Positions 1-9,790 of a DNA stretch of 64,000 nucleotides are shown here, piece by piece. A program made the position numbers and the translations under genes. The number at the start of each line of letters is the position of its first letter. Position 1 is the first letter of the stretch. This stretch comes from Pseudoips prasinana (taxonomy: Eukaryota > Arthropoda > Insecta > Lepidoptera > Nolidae), in NCBI GenBank assembly GCA_951640165.1, contig OX621244.1:12914001-12978000 (forward strand). Direction: 5' to 3'. The notes beneath the pieces were generated by a model. That model was not told where the DNA came from. It saw nothing but the letters and a program-made list of their open reading frames with translations, and did not search any database.

Positions 1-1155
1 GTGTGAGGGGTGACCACTCACATATCAGCTGTGGCGTGCCGACCGGCTCAGTATTCGGCCCCATCGGATACATAATGCACGTTAATAGCATGTGCAATGT
101 CGTTAAAAACTGTCGTATCTACATGTATGCGGACGACACTTGTTTATTATATATGGATAAAGATTTAAATGTAATAGAAAACAATATTCAGGAAGATCTA
201 ACAAATATCATAAAATGGGCGCACGATAATGGTATTATTATTAATTTAAATAAAACCAAATGTATGCATATTCACTCTCCATATCATAAAGTTAGAACTC
301 GTGAACCATGCATAATTGGTCACGGCTATGAATGTTTGCACAGAGGTTCTGTTTCATGTACCTGCGAAAGGGTTGAGGTGGTGGGGGAGTACAAGTATCT
401 CGGCCTGGTCATAGACAGTAGTTTCTCGTGGAAAACACATATTACAGTTTTATGTAATAAACTAAGGTCAGTACTTGTAAAATTCCATCACCTGAGTAGC
501 ATATTGGACAGGGCGACCATGTATTTAGTCTACTATGCACTGGTAGACTCGCTGCTTTCTTATGGACTGGCGAGTTATGGTCGTACATTCAAAACCTATT
601 TGGATAAATTGAAATCGTTACAGATAAGATTTATGAAATTTTTAGTTGACAAAAATACAAAACGCCTTTGTAGAAATACAGATTATGAACATTTATTTCT
701 AAAATGTAAAATGCTTCCAGTCCATGAGAAAGTCCAGCTACTAATAGCTGTTGAACAGTTCTGTAGCGATGAATTTAAGATCCGGATATCACGTACAAGG
801 CCCAGTAGAACAAATAATATATTTAAGATCCCCACGTATACCAACTATTTTGGTAAAAGACACAGAAGTTATGTGGTCCCTAAACTTTATAATAAATTTC
901 CCCTAGCTCTTATTAATAATGTAAACCTGACTCAAAACATGTTCAAGAACAAAGTTCAAAAGTTTCTTTTAAATTGTGTAGAAAATGACATTATATCTGT
1001 AAATAGTGCCTAAGTAAACAATTGATGTATTAAAATTGGAAAAAGGGAGCTTCATCTGCCAACAAACTGCTATGCAGTTTGGCAGAAGTATATTATAAAT
1101 GTAAAGAAGTATGTTGCTTGTGAATAAACATTTTTTCATTTTCAATTCATTTCAT
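1..1155 (+). mobile_element. 3' part of a Jockey/CR1-type LINE, inserted in a Gypsy element
   Basis: The window opens inside this non-LTR retrotransposon. Coding sequence runs to a stop near 1012 and is followed by about 140 bases of 3' UTR holding AATAAA near 1125 and a short tail of ATTTC/ATTCA-like units ending at about 1155. Immediately beyond the tail the sequence becomes the RNase H coding region of a minus-strand Gypsy element, so the LINE inserted into it. The remaining 5' part of the LINE and the rest of the Gypsy element lie to the left of the window. The insertion boundary is read from the loss of Gypsy homology and is uncertain by a few bases. Confidence 0.8.
3..1013 (+). CDS. LINE reverse transcriptase, C-terminal part (partial)
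   Basis: About 336 residues open at the left edge. The polymerase would copy the element's RNA at a nicked target site. Visible are the RT motif B region (GVPTGSVFGP, residues about 12-21) and catalytic motif C YADDT at about residues 42-46, then a thumb-like stretch (INLNKTK, residues 81-87; GEYKYLGLVIDSSFSWKTH, residues 127-145) and the leucine/lysine-rich C-terminus typical of Jockey, CR1 and Daphne-type elements. The endonuclease and RT motifs 1-A are missing because they lie left of the window. The frame has no internal stop or frameshift, which suggests a fairly young copy. Assignment to a particular clade within the Jockey superfamily is not possible by eye. Confidence 0.85.
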   Translation: MRGDHSHISCGVPTGSVFGPIGYIMHVNSMCNVVKNCRIYMYADDTCLLYMDKDLNVIENNIQEDLTNIIKWAHDNGIIINLNKTKCMHIHSPYHKVRTREPCIIGHGYECLHRGSVSCTCERVEVVGEYKYLGLVIDSSFSWKTHITVLCNKLRSVLVKFHHLSSILDRATMYLVYYALVDSLLSYGLASYGRTFKTYLDKLKSLQIRFMKFLVDKNTKRLCRNTDYEHLFLKCKMLPVHEKVQLLIAVEQFCSDEFKIRISRTRPSRTNNIFKIPTYTNYFGKRHRSYVVPKLYNKFPLALINNVNLTQNMFKNKVQKFLLNCVENDIISVNSA

Positions 1156-2790
1156 TTGAATTTAGATGCTTTAAGTGCATTACAGTCTGTGATGACCTTA
1201 AATTTTCGCCCGTACAGGTACTGACGGAAATGTTTGATTGCTCTTACCACCGCCAAGGTTTCAAGTTCGTAGGAGTGGTATCGACTCTCTACTTCGGTGG
1301 TACGCAGGCTCATGTAGGCAACTGGATGATGTCGCCCGTTGACTGTCTGCACCAACACTGCCCCGTAGCCGATGCTGCTTGCGTCGGTGTAAAGTTCAAT
1401 CGAAGCGTCTTCCTGAAAAATCAAAAGCGTCGGCGCAGTAGACAAATGTTGAACAATATAATTCCTAGCCTGATCATGCCTTATATCCCATTCCCATTTC
1501 GCGTCCTTTTTGGTTAACTCGTATAATGGTACCATAACTCGCGAAAAGTTTGGTATAAAACGTCTGAAATATCCAGCTAATCCGTTAAACTGCCGTACTT
1601 GTTTAACGGTTGTGGGAATGGGGGATTTCGTTAGGGCCTCCACTTTCGTCGGGCTAGGACTAACCTGTCCGTCTGATATGATATTGGCCAAGTACTCAAT
1701 AGAGCGTTTAAAGAAAACTGTTTTCTCTACATTGATCGAAAACCCTGCCTCCTGAAGAGTCATAAGCATTCTCTCAATGCGTGACAAACCCTCTGAAAAG
1801 TTTCTACATTTTGTGAGGACGTCATCTACGTATACTTGACATAAGGGATTAGACCAGTAAAGTAGAGGCCCTAGAGCTCTATGTATGCATCTTTGGTACA
1901 CAGAAACCGCGTTGGATAAGCCAAACGGCATGGCCAAGTACTCATATAGGCCATCGGGCGTTACAAAGGCAGTTTTCTCTATTGAGGTCTTGGACACTGG
2001 GATTTGATGAAATCCCGCGGCCATATCGAATGTAGAGTAGTAGACACCCCCTGACAATTGATCGATTTGGTCGGAAATAATAGATAAAGGGTAATGATCT
2101 CTAAGAGTATTTTTATTCAACTCCCGGTAGTCTACGCACATGCGATTTTGCCCGTTTTTCTTTTTTACCAAGATTATGGGACTGGAGAAAGCAGCGGTAC
2201 TCTCTCTAATTATATTATGTTCTAACAACTCACTCACAATTTCTCTGACTTTCTCTCTTTCGACAGGACTCAATTTGTACGGCCTACGCTCTACATACCT
2301 ATTGGGATCTTTTAAACGAATCTCTAATTCACCTGTGTTCACCCGCGTACGAGGATATCCACGAATGAACAGATGTGTATACTTGGTCAACAATATTTTT
2401 AATTCACTTATCTGATCCTCACTAGATAAATCAGTAATAAGTTTATCGAATTTCTCATCTTGTGATTGCATGTGATAGACCACCGGTTGGTGAAGTAATT
2501 TGGCACCCTGAGCCGTAACTAATACACTTAAGTTTGTGTCCTTAATAAGATTAGTACCGATCAATATATCAGAACATATCTCGTAATCTGGAACAACATG
2601 AAATTGTAGTTCCACGCGTAAATTATCAACCTGGCAAATGGTAGTTAAACTAGTCAAAGATACCAATGTAAACTGGCCAATGCCCTTCAAGTAATGAACT
2701 TCACTAACGCGTTTACCCGGAATTTTTGCAGCCACCGACTCGCGTACCAATGAACATTCCGCTCCACTATCAAATATTGCAGTAATTCAA
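1152..2790 (-). pseudogene. pol: Gypsy pol: protease, reverse transcriptase, RNase H (truncated)
   Basis: The pol frame begins after a TGA near 2780 and reads through the aspartic protease active-site triad DSGAE (about 2768-2754), a protease body, then reverse transcriptase with the VDYRELNKNT block, motif A FDMAAGFHQIPV, the MPFGLSNA motif B block and motif C YVDDV (near 1835). A connection and RNase H region follows, with active-site acidic residues in LYTDASSIGYG, SYELETLAV and ITDCNALKAS. Homology ends a few residues later at the LINE junction. RT motifs look intact, so decay is mainly by insertion and the frame break. In the complete family RNase H is followed by a zinc-binding integrase, which is absent here. 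Confidence 0.88.
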
Positions 2791-3835
2791 AATTTCCAAT
2801 AGTGACAGATAACCAAGTAAGTTTTGGTTTACCAACGCAATTCACGTTAGAAACTACTGTGCGTTCGCGTTTAAAACACGTTTCATATGTATGACCGAGC
2901 TTAGAGCAAAACGTACAGGTAGGCTTGACGGTATTTTGCGTTCCATTATTGGAATCATGGCGCGGTTGAGGGGCAGAGCTTTTGTTCCCAAAACGACAAT
3001 CACGTGTATCATGGTTGGTTCTCTTACAAATTTGACAAAATAAATTGACCTTTTCCGCTACACGCGGGCGTTTGTTCAAATTGTGTGATGTCAGATTCAG
3101 ATTTACGCGTTTTGCAGGGCGTATCGAAGCGGCTACAGAAATTAATTCTGGTACGGATTTCGCACGTGCATTTAATAATTCTATGCGTAATGGTTCGTCA
3201 CTAATGCAACCAATGACAGCCTCAACAGCGTCATCACTAGTCAGCTTATCCTTGGTCACACGTTGCCACAATACCCAGGCCTCAGACAGGAAGTGCGCAA
3301 TGTTTTTACTACTGTCATAAACGTGTTCTCTAAACCGAATTACATCTCTCGAATATCGACTTTCAGGCTCAAATGTAGTGATCAAAACATCGCGCAACTC
3401 CCCCCAAGATCCCGTAGACACCAACCAATTGTCTACGTACAACCTCGCACGACCTTTAAGTAAACTACCTACTTTCATTCGAACATCATAATCACTGAGG
3501 TTGTACGTATCCATTGCAGTGGTCACATGCTTGCACCACTCACGAATTCCTATGTTACTGTCCGGATCATATGACGGCAAAAATATGTCATTAATTTTCA
3601 TTTTAGAATCAACCGTCGTCATACGATCCGATACGTGCTTCATCATCTGCATCATCTGAGCAAAGAACTCGGTCGGGACTCCAACAGAAGTATTAACTAT
3701 AGGAGGTTTAACAGAATGGCTAGCAGAAGGGTGTGGTAATAGCACTTCTGATAACGTGGAATTTTCCCCAACCGAGCTCTCAGTAAGGGTGACGTCAATA
3801 CCACTGACGTCACCATTATCATTATTTTGGCTCAT
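2687..3835 (-). CDS. gag: Gypsy gag-like protein with two zinc knuckles
   Basis: ATG at 3835 opens a frame of up to 382 residues. The N-terminus is acidic and Ser/Thr-rich; the middle has a retrotransposon gag capsid-like region (residues about 84-225, with FLPSYDP, GRARLYVDNW and FREHVYDS blocks). Two CCHC zinc knuckles follow: CQICKRTNHDTRDC (about residues 267-280) and CTFCSKLGHTYETC (about 307-320), both with C-x2-C-x4-H-x4-C spacing, expected to bind element RNA during particle assembly. True gag probably ends near 2780, where the aspartic protease appears in another frame; the last 30 or so residues of the open frame are therefore an out-of-frame tail. Confidence 0.85.
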   Translation of the reverse strand: MSQNNDNGDVSGIDVTLTESSVGENSTLSEVLLPHPSASHSVKPPIVNTSVGVPTEFFAQMMQMMKHVSDRMTTVDSKMKINDIFLPSYDPDSNIGIREWCKHVTTAMDTYNLSDYDVRMKVGSLLKGRARLYVDNWLVSTGSWGELRDVLITTFEPESRYSRDVIRFREHVYDSSKNIAHFLSEAWVLWQRVTKDKLTSDDAVEAVIGCISDEPLRIELLNARAKSVPELISVAASIRPAKRVNLNLTSHNLNKRPRVAEKVNLFCQICKRTNHDTRDCRFGNKSSAPQPRHDSNNGTQNTVKPTCTFCSKLGHTYETCFKRERTVVSNVNCVGKPKLTWLSVTIGNFELLQYLIVERNVHWYASRWLQKFRVNALVKFIT

Positions 3836-4367
3836 GATGACTCCGATGAAAAAAACACAAGTGGATAATAAAATAACACGTTTATTTAATACGAATTGTT
3901 TGACTTTAATTAACGCTATTTAACGATTAAGATTCATACCACAATAACTTAATAATAATCCTTGAAATTAACAATGAAAATAAGAACACAAGTACTCACA
4001 AGATAAACATTCGGTCCAAGCTCAATAATCCAAATCTATTTCGTGCACCGTAACGATCTGAGACAAGTAGACAACTGTCCGGTCCAATCGCCAAAAGCAA
4101 AGTGCCTCACTGAACGAAACAACATGGCGACCGCACGTCATAACCCTAACTCAACGTGACCGGAATTTCAAATAGCACGTGTTCACTTTTTAATTCTAAC
4201 AATTCAAATTGATCTTTCGTAATTCATAAAATAATGTTAAACTAATTATCGAATAATTAAATCATTTTACAAAACAGTATTAACAAAACGGATATTCAAA
4301 AAAGCAACGATAATCAATGAATATGCGGCGCCCTCTGGTGGCTCAAACAAATCAAACGGTCATAACA
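3836..4367 (-). repeat. Putative 5' LTR and leader of the Gypsy element
   Basis: Upstream of gag on the minus strand there is no coding sequence. A minus-strand start TGTTATGACC at 4367 fits the TG start of many Gypsy LTRs, and the following GAGGGCGCC region is GC-richer than its surroundings. A possible primer-binding site TGGCGATTGG lies near 4090 on the minus strand. The partner LTR is outside the window, so the LTR limits cannot be proved. Confidence 0.35.
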
Positions 4368-5243
4368 ACTACTAATAATTAAAATCCTGTTAAAACTATT
4401 GTTGCTTTTTGAATATTGTAATTGATCAAAATATTCTTATAAAACTACTTAATAAATCCATTAATCAATTAATTGATCAAAACAAACGTAATGAAATCAA
4501 TTGGAAACAATCATATTCCGAATGTGATAAATAGTAATCTAAAATATAAAGAATCTCAACGCAAATGCGTCGACATGTATATGCATTATTATTTACTAAA
4601 TTAGTTTTTGTAATAAAGTTTATTTTTCTTTATTTTGTATTGAATGATCTAATTTGTATGAATACAAATAAAACTACGATTTTAAAATTCTTATTACTTT
4701 GATTTACAGTCCATTTCAATTTGTTTTGACTGTACGGGTTAGTAATTATGACAATAAATTTCGTACTTTTAATTATTTTTGAATAAAAAATTTCCTCTAT
4801 TAAAAATAATATAAATCGATTCAGTAATCGATTCTGAACAAAGTATTTTCAGGATGTGCGTTAATTAAGTTACATGTTGTATACAGACTGGCCACACCAG
4901 ACGGGCAGGAGGGCTCCGTTTCACCAATCGGATACGGAATCATAAAAAGAACAACTGGTGCTTATTGCGCTACTGGCAATAACTAAGTAAGTTTTTAGTA
5001 TGCAAGCCGCGTTATGCACACAATTTGGATTGACCATTATAGTACATTTAAATGCAAAACTTGAAGCAAAGAATAATTAAGCGAAGAAAATGCACTGAAA
5101 TATACCTAATAAAGCTTGAATGTATTACTTTACTGGAGAGGTGTTTTTATAATTACTGTGGTCGTACGTGTTCAGTTGAGTACTTTCTTAATTAACTTCA
5201 GGCATTAAAAAGGAGTTTTATTAGTTGAAAGCGAAAATATACG
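4368..5243. other. AT-rich spacer, no gene seen
   Basis: No open frame of note and no recognised repeat. It includes long A/T runs around 4560-4830. Confidence 0.6.
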
Positions 5244-5400
5244 ACCGTCGTGAATCAGTTGGTAAGAAACCTGCCTTCTGATCTAACGGTCGCGGGTTCA
5301 TCCTCGGACAAGACAAATATTTTTATTCATGAATATGTATATTTTTCTTGATGTTTCTTATTTACTGTAAGTATATATTCACCATAAAAGTCAATTAGTA
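5244..5400 (+). repeat. tRNA-derived SINE-like fragment
   Basis: A tRNA-like head with an A-box-like stretch (AATCAGTTGGTAAG) and a degenerate B-box-like GCGGGTTCATCC about 40 bases later is followed by an AT-rich body (CAAATATTTTTATTCATGAA) like the other SINEs in the window. The 3' end is indistinct. Confidence 0.45.
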
Positions 5401-5825
5401 TCAATAATACAAGTTTTATTAGTATGCGCTAGATGGCGCTGTATGGTATGTCCCAGGAAAAATATTTTTTTTTTTTTAATTTTTATAAGATTACTGTTCG
5501 TTATAGTAAACATTAATTAGAAATGGAATCGAATGAATCAATTTTGCACGTGTCACTTAACAATCTTGGACCATAGAGGTATTCACGAACAAGCTATATG
5601 AAAATAAATATGGAGGAGATATACGCAGCTTCTAATGGGACAGATCATGCATTACCATTATAAAATGATAAATCACTAGCAAAATACCTAAGTCTGTATC
5701 AGAGGGTAGTTTACAAACATGGAATTAACTGGCATAAAGCACACCCAGACCCAGAATAACGTGAAACACGAAGAAGCTGAGCAATATGGTACCTTAACCA
5801 CTGTGCCACAAGGCATATATATAAA

Positions 5826-5828
<3 letters not shown>
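5401..5828. other. Non-coding spacer
   Basis: No gene or recognised repeat. The open frame that starts at 5719 consists mainly of the adjoining (TA)n tract translated as Ile-Tyr and is not a gene. Confidence 0.6.

Positions 5829-5914
<86 letters not shown>
5829..5914. repeat. (TA)n microsatellite
   Basis: An uninterrupted TA dinucleotide run of about 43 units. It is flanked on both sides by related TATATAAAT-containing sequence. Confidence 0.95.
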
Positions 5915-5915
<1 letters not shown>

Positions 5916-6110
5916 TATATATAAATTTGTCCAGCACTAAAGTACTAACAAAGACTTGTCAAGCCCACAATGCAGTACATAAATATACCTAGTCGTATGC
6001 AATATTAAAGTAACTATAGAATTAGTCCATCGGTATGGTATGTTTTTTATTCACAATAAATGTTAAGAAATCTTTAGATAAATAAAAATTTACTTAACTA
6101 CAATTTTTAA

Positions 6111-6205
6111 TCATCATCATCATCACCATATCAGCCGAAAGACGCCCATTGCTGGACTAAGGCTTCCTTCAAAGATTAGCACAAATGCCGGTCTTGCGGT
6201 TGTTC
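6111..6205 (-). mobile_element. RTE-like LINE 3' end fragment
   Basis: On the minus strand this reads through TCCAGCAATGGGCGTC-type sequence into CGGCTGATATGGTGATGATG and a (GAT)n tail, the usual ending of RTE-like LINEs in moths. Related tails occur near 11.45, 12.65, 31.85, 43.15 and 60.7 kb. Heavily 5' truncated, non-coding. Confidence 0.6.
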
Positions 6206-7094
6206 TATTTGTTAATGCTACTATTATGTTACATCCGTTTGTTCGACAAACATAGTAAAAGCGAAATCGTTTCGCAAACAAACTTAAAAATCAAAAGCAA
6301 AGGTTTCTTTTGAATTCGAATTTGATTTTTGTTCTTTTTATACAGTCAAACTGATATCTTCCTTCTTTTGAAGATGGTTAAAAAGTATTTCTAATTTACT
6401 ATTCTAAAGTCAACACACGAAGTCGCGTGTAGAAACTCAGCAACTAGTACCTACTTCTATAAAAGATTTTTGTTTAATGGCGTACTTCTTCTTAGCGTGT
6501 CTTGGCGCACTACCCCCTTGTAAATCTAGTTCCAAAAATTATGGGCACCTAGAAAAATTAATAAATAATAACTAGACCGAAGCCCTAACGTAACCTACAT
6601 AATTATAAACTGTCGTTAAATGTTTATTTTCTAAAACATAAACCCACTTTAATTTAAATACATTAGATTTAAAGTTTTTATGTGAGCTTGCAAAAATATT
6701 TTTTTATTTCTTTAGTACTCATAAGTCAGAGGCGGTTGAACAAAAAGGTCAAATTCTTAAGTAGCTTAGCCATAAAATATTATAAGACACAGCTGTGCCT
6801 GTGTCAAGTTTTTCAATTGACCTAAAACAGTGCTCCCAAATGCGACGTACAAAAATAAAATAAAAAACAACTATGAAATTTTTTTGGCAATTTTGTTATA
6901 AAATATATTTTTATGCTAAACCACTCTGACTATATTTGCATAATCAAACGAATTGATCACACTGAGATAACGAGTACAATGAGTGTACCCAATTAATATT
7001 TACAAAACAAACAAAGCAAATTCATATATCTTTACATTCATATAAATAAATAAATTAGAACTTTATGATTTTAATGTTAAAATAACAGCTTTTT
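6206..7094. other. AT-rich spacer
   Basis: No gene. Short Lys/Asn-rich frames only. Confidence 0.55.
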
Positions 7095-7435
7095 ACTATA
7101 TTTTTTATGTAATAGGATAGCAAACGAGCAAGTGGGTCACCTGATGCTAAGCGATCACCGCTGCCCATGGACACTCACAACACCAAGTGCATTGCCGGCC
7201 TTTAAGAAAGGAATAGGCTAGTTCTTAAAGGTTGCCAGCCATGACTAACCGGATCGGATACCTCTGCAGATAATTGATTCTACAGAGTGGTAGTGCACGG
7301 CAAAAAGTTCCTTGTGAAACGCACGGTGGTAGATGACCATTCATCCAGGTTTTACTAAATGTAAATGATATTTGTGCTTGCATCAACAACCAATTTTGAA
7401 AGATTTTGTCGGCCAGTCTTCGTATTAGTTTCAAC
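7095..7435 (+). repeat. Interspersed repeat, AAACGAGCAAGTGGGTCACC family, copy 1
   Basis: Carries the family's opening (GCAAACGAGCAAGTGGGTCA, then GATCACCGC and CCCATGGACACTC) and the GCCGGCCTTTAAGA block. The second half differs from the copies at 21037 and 43222 (reverse). Not coding; the minus-strand frame across 7225-7434 shows no protein family features. Confidence 0.65.
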
Positions 7436-7645
7436 TAATCTCTGAAACGGCTCTACAGATTTTGACGAGTAGCTAGAAGAAATAGCTACAATTATAGGGT
7501 TTAATATAATATACTAGTGACTGCGGCGGCTTCATTAATGTAAATTATTTGGACGTCCAAGAGTAATTTTTTTATACCTTGGGAACTGTGCCTGTTCTGG
7601 ATTCTCTCATTCATATTTATGCATGCAATGTCGCTTACAAACAGT

Positions 7646-7890
7646 TATAGTAGGGCCAATTTAATTTATCACATATTTTGACATCTGTCAGTTACTAGTA
7701 AAGTGAATTGGACAATGACCTTATTTGGTAATTATTACAATTAAGATAAATCGTAATAGAAAAAAAATAAGCTAATGTCCAGTTCTAACTACGATAAAAT
7801 AAATAAAATTCTATGCTTGCCAGTTAAGGTTTTGTTGTTGAATTTTGATGAAGTGTCACATGTGATCTATTGAATTGGCCCCACTATAGT
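7646..7890. mobile_element. MITE-like element with inverted ends
   Basis: The left end TATAGTAGGGCCAATTTAAT and the reverse complement of the right end (TATAGTGGGGCCAATTCAAT) form terminal inverted repeats of about 30 bases that continue as TATCACAT versus AGATCACAT. The interior is AT-rich and non-coding. No reliable target duplication was identified, so the superfamily is not assigned. Confidence 0.6.
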
Positions 7891-8237
7891 AATTGAATAT
7901 TTTAATGTTATCGACGACCACCGTGTTCCAGACTCAGAGATAACAAAATCCATTCAACCCAAATGTCTGAAACAAAGCTATCAACAGTTCTGTTCTCAAA
8001 CCTCATAAAACAAAGTTTTATGTCTTAAAACGATATGCCATTTAGGTGCAGGTTCCATAGTTATTATGAGTCAGGTAGACATGTGTTTGCCCTTTAAATA
8101 AACTTAGATTTATTGCCACTGAACCCGAACTGAGTAAAGTGCAACAATAAAATTTGAATAAAATAAACATTAAAATTATTTCAGTGGTTTTTAATCGTAG
8201 GTAAAACTCGTTCCTATTCAATATTTATGTTAGTGTA

Positions 8238-8302
<65 letters not shown>
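8238..8302. repeat. (AT)n microsatellite
   Basis: About 65 bases of nearly uninterrupted AT dinucleotides. Confidence 0.9.
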
Positions 8303-8304
<2 letters not shown>

Positions 8305-8454
8305 GAGCATCTTAAATCAAACTACTCCATCAACATCAATAAAAAATTATTGACAAAGAAAAGAGTACGTATTAATGAGCCTTTTTTTTCCAGAGCCTAT
8401 TTCTTAGCTGTTATAAATTACTGGATATTCTTTTTATTTTACTAATAATAATAA

Positions 8455-8520
8455 ATAAATATCTTAAGACAACAAACACAGTTCCATCCGATCCCAATTT
8501 AGAAAAAGCCTGTATTGTGG
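8455..8520 (-). mobile_element. SINE-A copy 1, right part (split)
   Basis: Minus-strand copy of the main tRNA-derived SINE. The stretch ATCCGATCCCAATTTAG then GCCTGTATTGTGG matches the body seen in other copies (GATCCCAAACTTAGTAGAGC, CTTGTACTACGG). It stops at 8520, where a long-TIR element begins, and resumes at 9597. Confidence 0.7.
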
Positions 8521-9596
8521 GCTTATTGGATGATTCGCACGAAACGTGCGAATCGACTCCTTTCGATAATATTATTTTCACTGTAGGCGATTCGCACGAA
8601 GTTAATTTATTGGTGTGCGAATCGACACCTTCAAAAATATTGGCACACAAATACTTTGTTATGGAATACAGTAAAGATAAAGTACACTTGAGTACACAAG
8701 TAATAAGGGTAAAATCTGTTTTAATGCGCAAGAAAAACAAACAAAAATACAAACTTATCAAAAAAGTCTTCATTAAAATTAAAACTAAGTATATAACATC
8801 CTCTAAACTCTCTATGACCTGATTTGAGGATAAAAATTATAAAAATATCGGTCAAAGAGTAATAGATAAGGGTTACTAACCACAAGTAAAAAATAAAAAA
8901 GAACTATCAAAAATACTGATGCAAAATAGATTTACGCGAGTGAGCGTTACAGCATATTGTGCTTTTTCTTAATTTTTTTCCTATAGTAGGCAAACATTGC
9001 TGTCTTGCTATTATTGTTTTGTCTTAATAAGCATGTTGATATGCCACGCTTTTAAGTGATAATTATTAGTTACTAGCGGCCCGGTACGTGCTTCGCTACG
9101 TCTAAGGCATAATGATTATTAAGTTCATTTATTTAAACAAAAAAATACTTTAAATTGCTAAAAGATGTTGATTTTACACTTTTTCAAGACCTTTTTTAAA
9201 TTTTCTCTACGTACAAACCTTCCCTGGACTTCCACGAATAAGTCTAGACCAAAATTATCCAAATGGGTAAAGGCGTTGTTGAGTTATAATATTACAACGA
9301 AAAGTGGCATAGATTTTTATATATATAGATTTAAATGCAGATCTTACTTACTAAAACTAAACTATACTTGGATTATTATTTTTTTTTTATATCAGTGGCG
9401 GCTGTGTACGACTGTACTTATTTTTTTTTATTCCATAAACTAAATATGTGCCTATAACCTACAACATATTTTTGGAGATGTCAATTTGTACACCAATAAA
9501 TTACATTCGTGCGAATCGCCCACAAAAAAAAAAAATTAAAAGAGTCGATTAGCACGTTTCGTGCGAGTTCAATTCGTGCGAATCATCCAATAAGCC
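8521..9596. mobile_element. 1.08-kb long-TIR (foldback/MULE-like) element
   Basis: The left arm 8521-8632 and the right arm about 9476-9595 are inverted repeats of roughly 115 bases, starting GCTTATTGGATGATTCGCAC at both ends. Each arm carries internal copies of a GATTCGCACGAA / TTCGTGCGAATC motif. The element interrupts a SINE and is flanked by a 9-bp duplication GTATTGTGG (8512-8520 and 9597-9605). Long TIRs plus a 9-bp duplication resemble Mutator-like (MULE) or foldback DNA transposons. The interior holds no transposase, so it is non-autonomous, and it contains another interspersed repeat at 9070-9331. Confidence 0.8.
9070..9331 (+). repeat. Short interspersed repeat (ACTAGCGGCCCG head)
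   Basis: Starts ACTAGCGGCCCGGTACGTGC and ends ATATATATAGATTT. The block CTTCCACGAATAAG and the run to the 3' end match a repeat layout common in moth genomes (from general knowledge). Nested inside the long-TIR element. Confidence 0.6.
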
Positions 9597-9790
9597 GTAT
9601 TGTGGCAACTAGACAACTGATTAATATACTTATGTATTACTAAATACATACATATTATAGATAAATTATATCCAGACTCGGAACAAATAATCGTGTACAT
9701 GACCCAAAGATTTGTCCTTGAGGATCGAACCCACGTCCTCGGGCATAGCAATCAGGGTCACTAACCAGAAGACCAACGCCACTAAACTAA
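9597..9790 (-). mobile_element. SINE-A copy 1, left part with tRNA-like head
   Basis: Continuation of the split SINE: ACAACTGATTAATATACT, then CCAGACTCGGAACAAAT, GTCCTTGAGGATCGAACCCA and the tRNA-like end near 9780. B box on the minus strand is GGTTCGATCC. Confidence 0.7.

Larger units (their letters stand above)
1152..4367 (-). mobile_element. Truncated Ty3/Gypsy LTR retrotransposon
   Basis: Reading on the minus strand, this holds a putative 5' LTR and leader (about 4367 to 3836), gag (3835 to about 2780) and pol with protease, reverse transcriptase and the start of RNase H (about 2790 to 1152). It stops abruptly within RNase H where a plus-strand LINE has inserted, so integrase and the 3' LTR are not in the window. 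No envelope gene is visible. Gag and pol are in different frames at their junction. Confidence 0.85.

Noticed and set aside
5719..5940. 73-residue open frame rich in Ile-Tyr
   Set aside because: It is the translated (TA)n microsatellite.
8411..8822. Two overlapping open frames over 8411-8822 on opposite strands
   Set aside because: Both translate the inverted-repeat arm of the long-TIR element.
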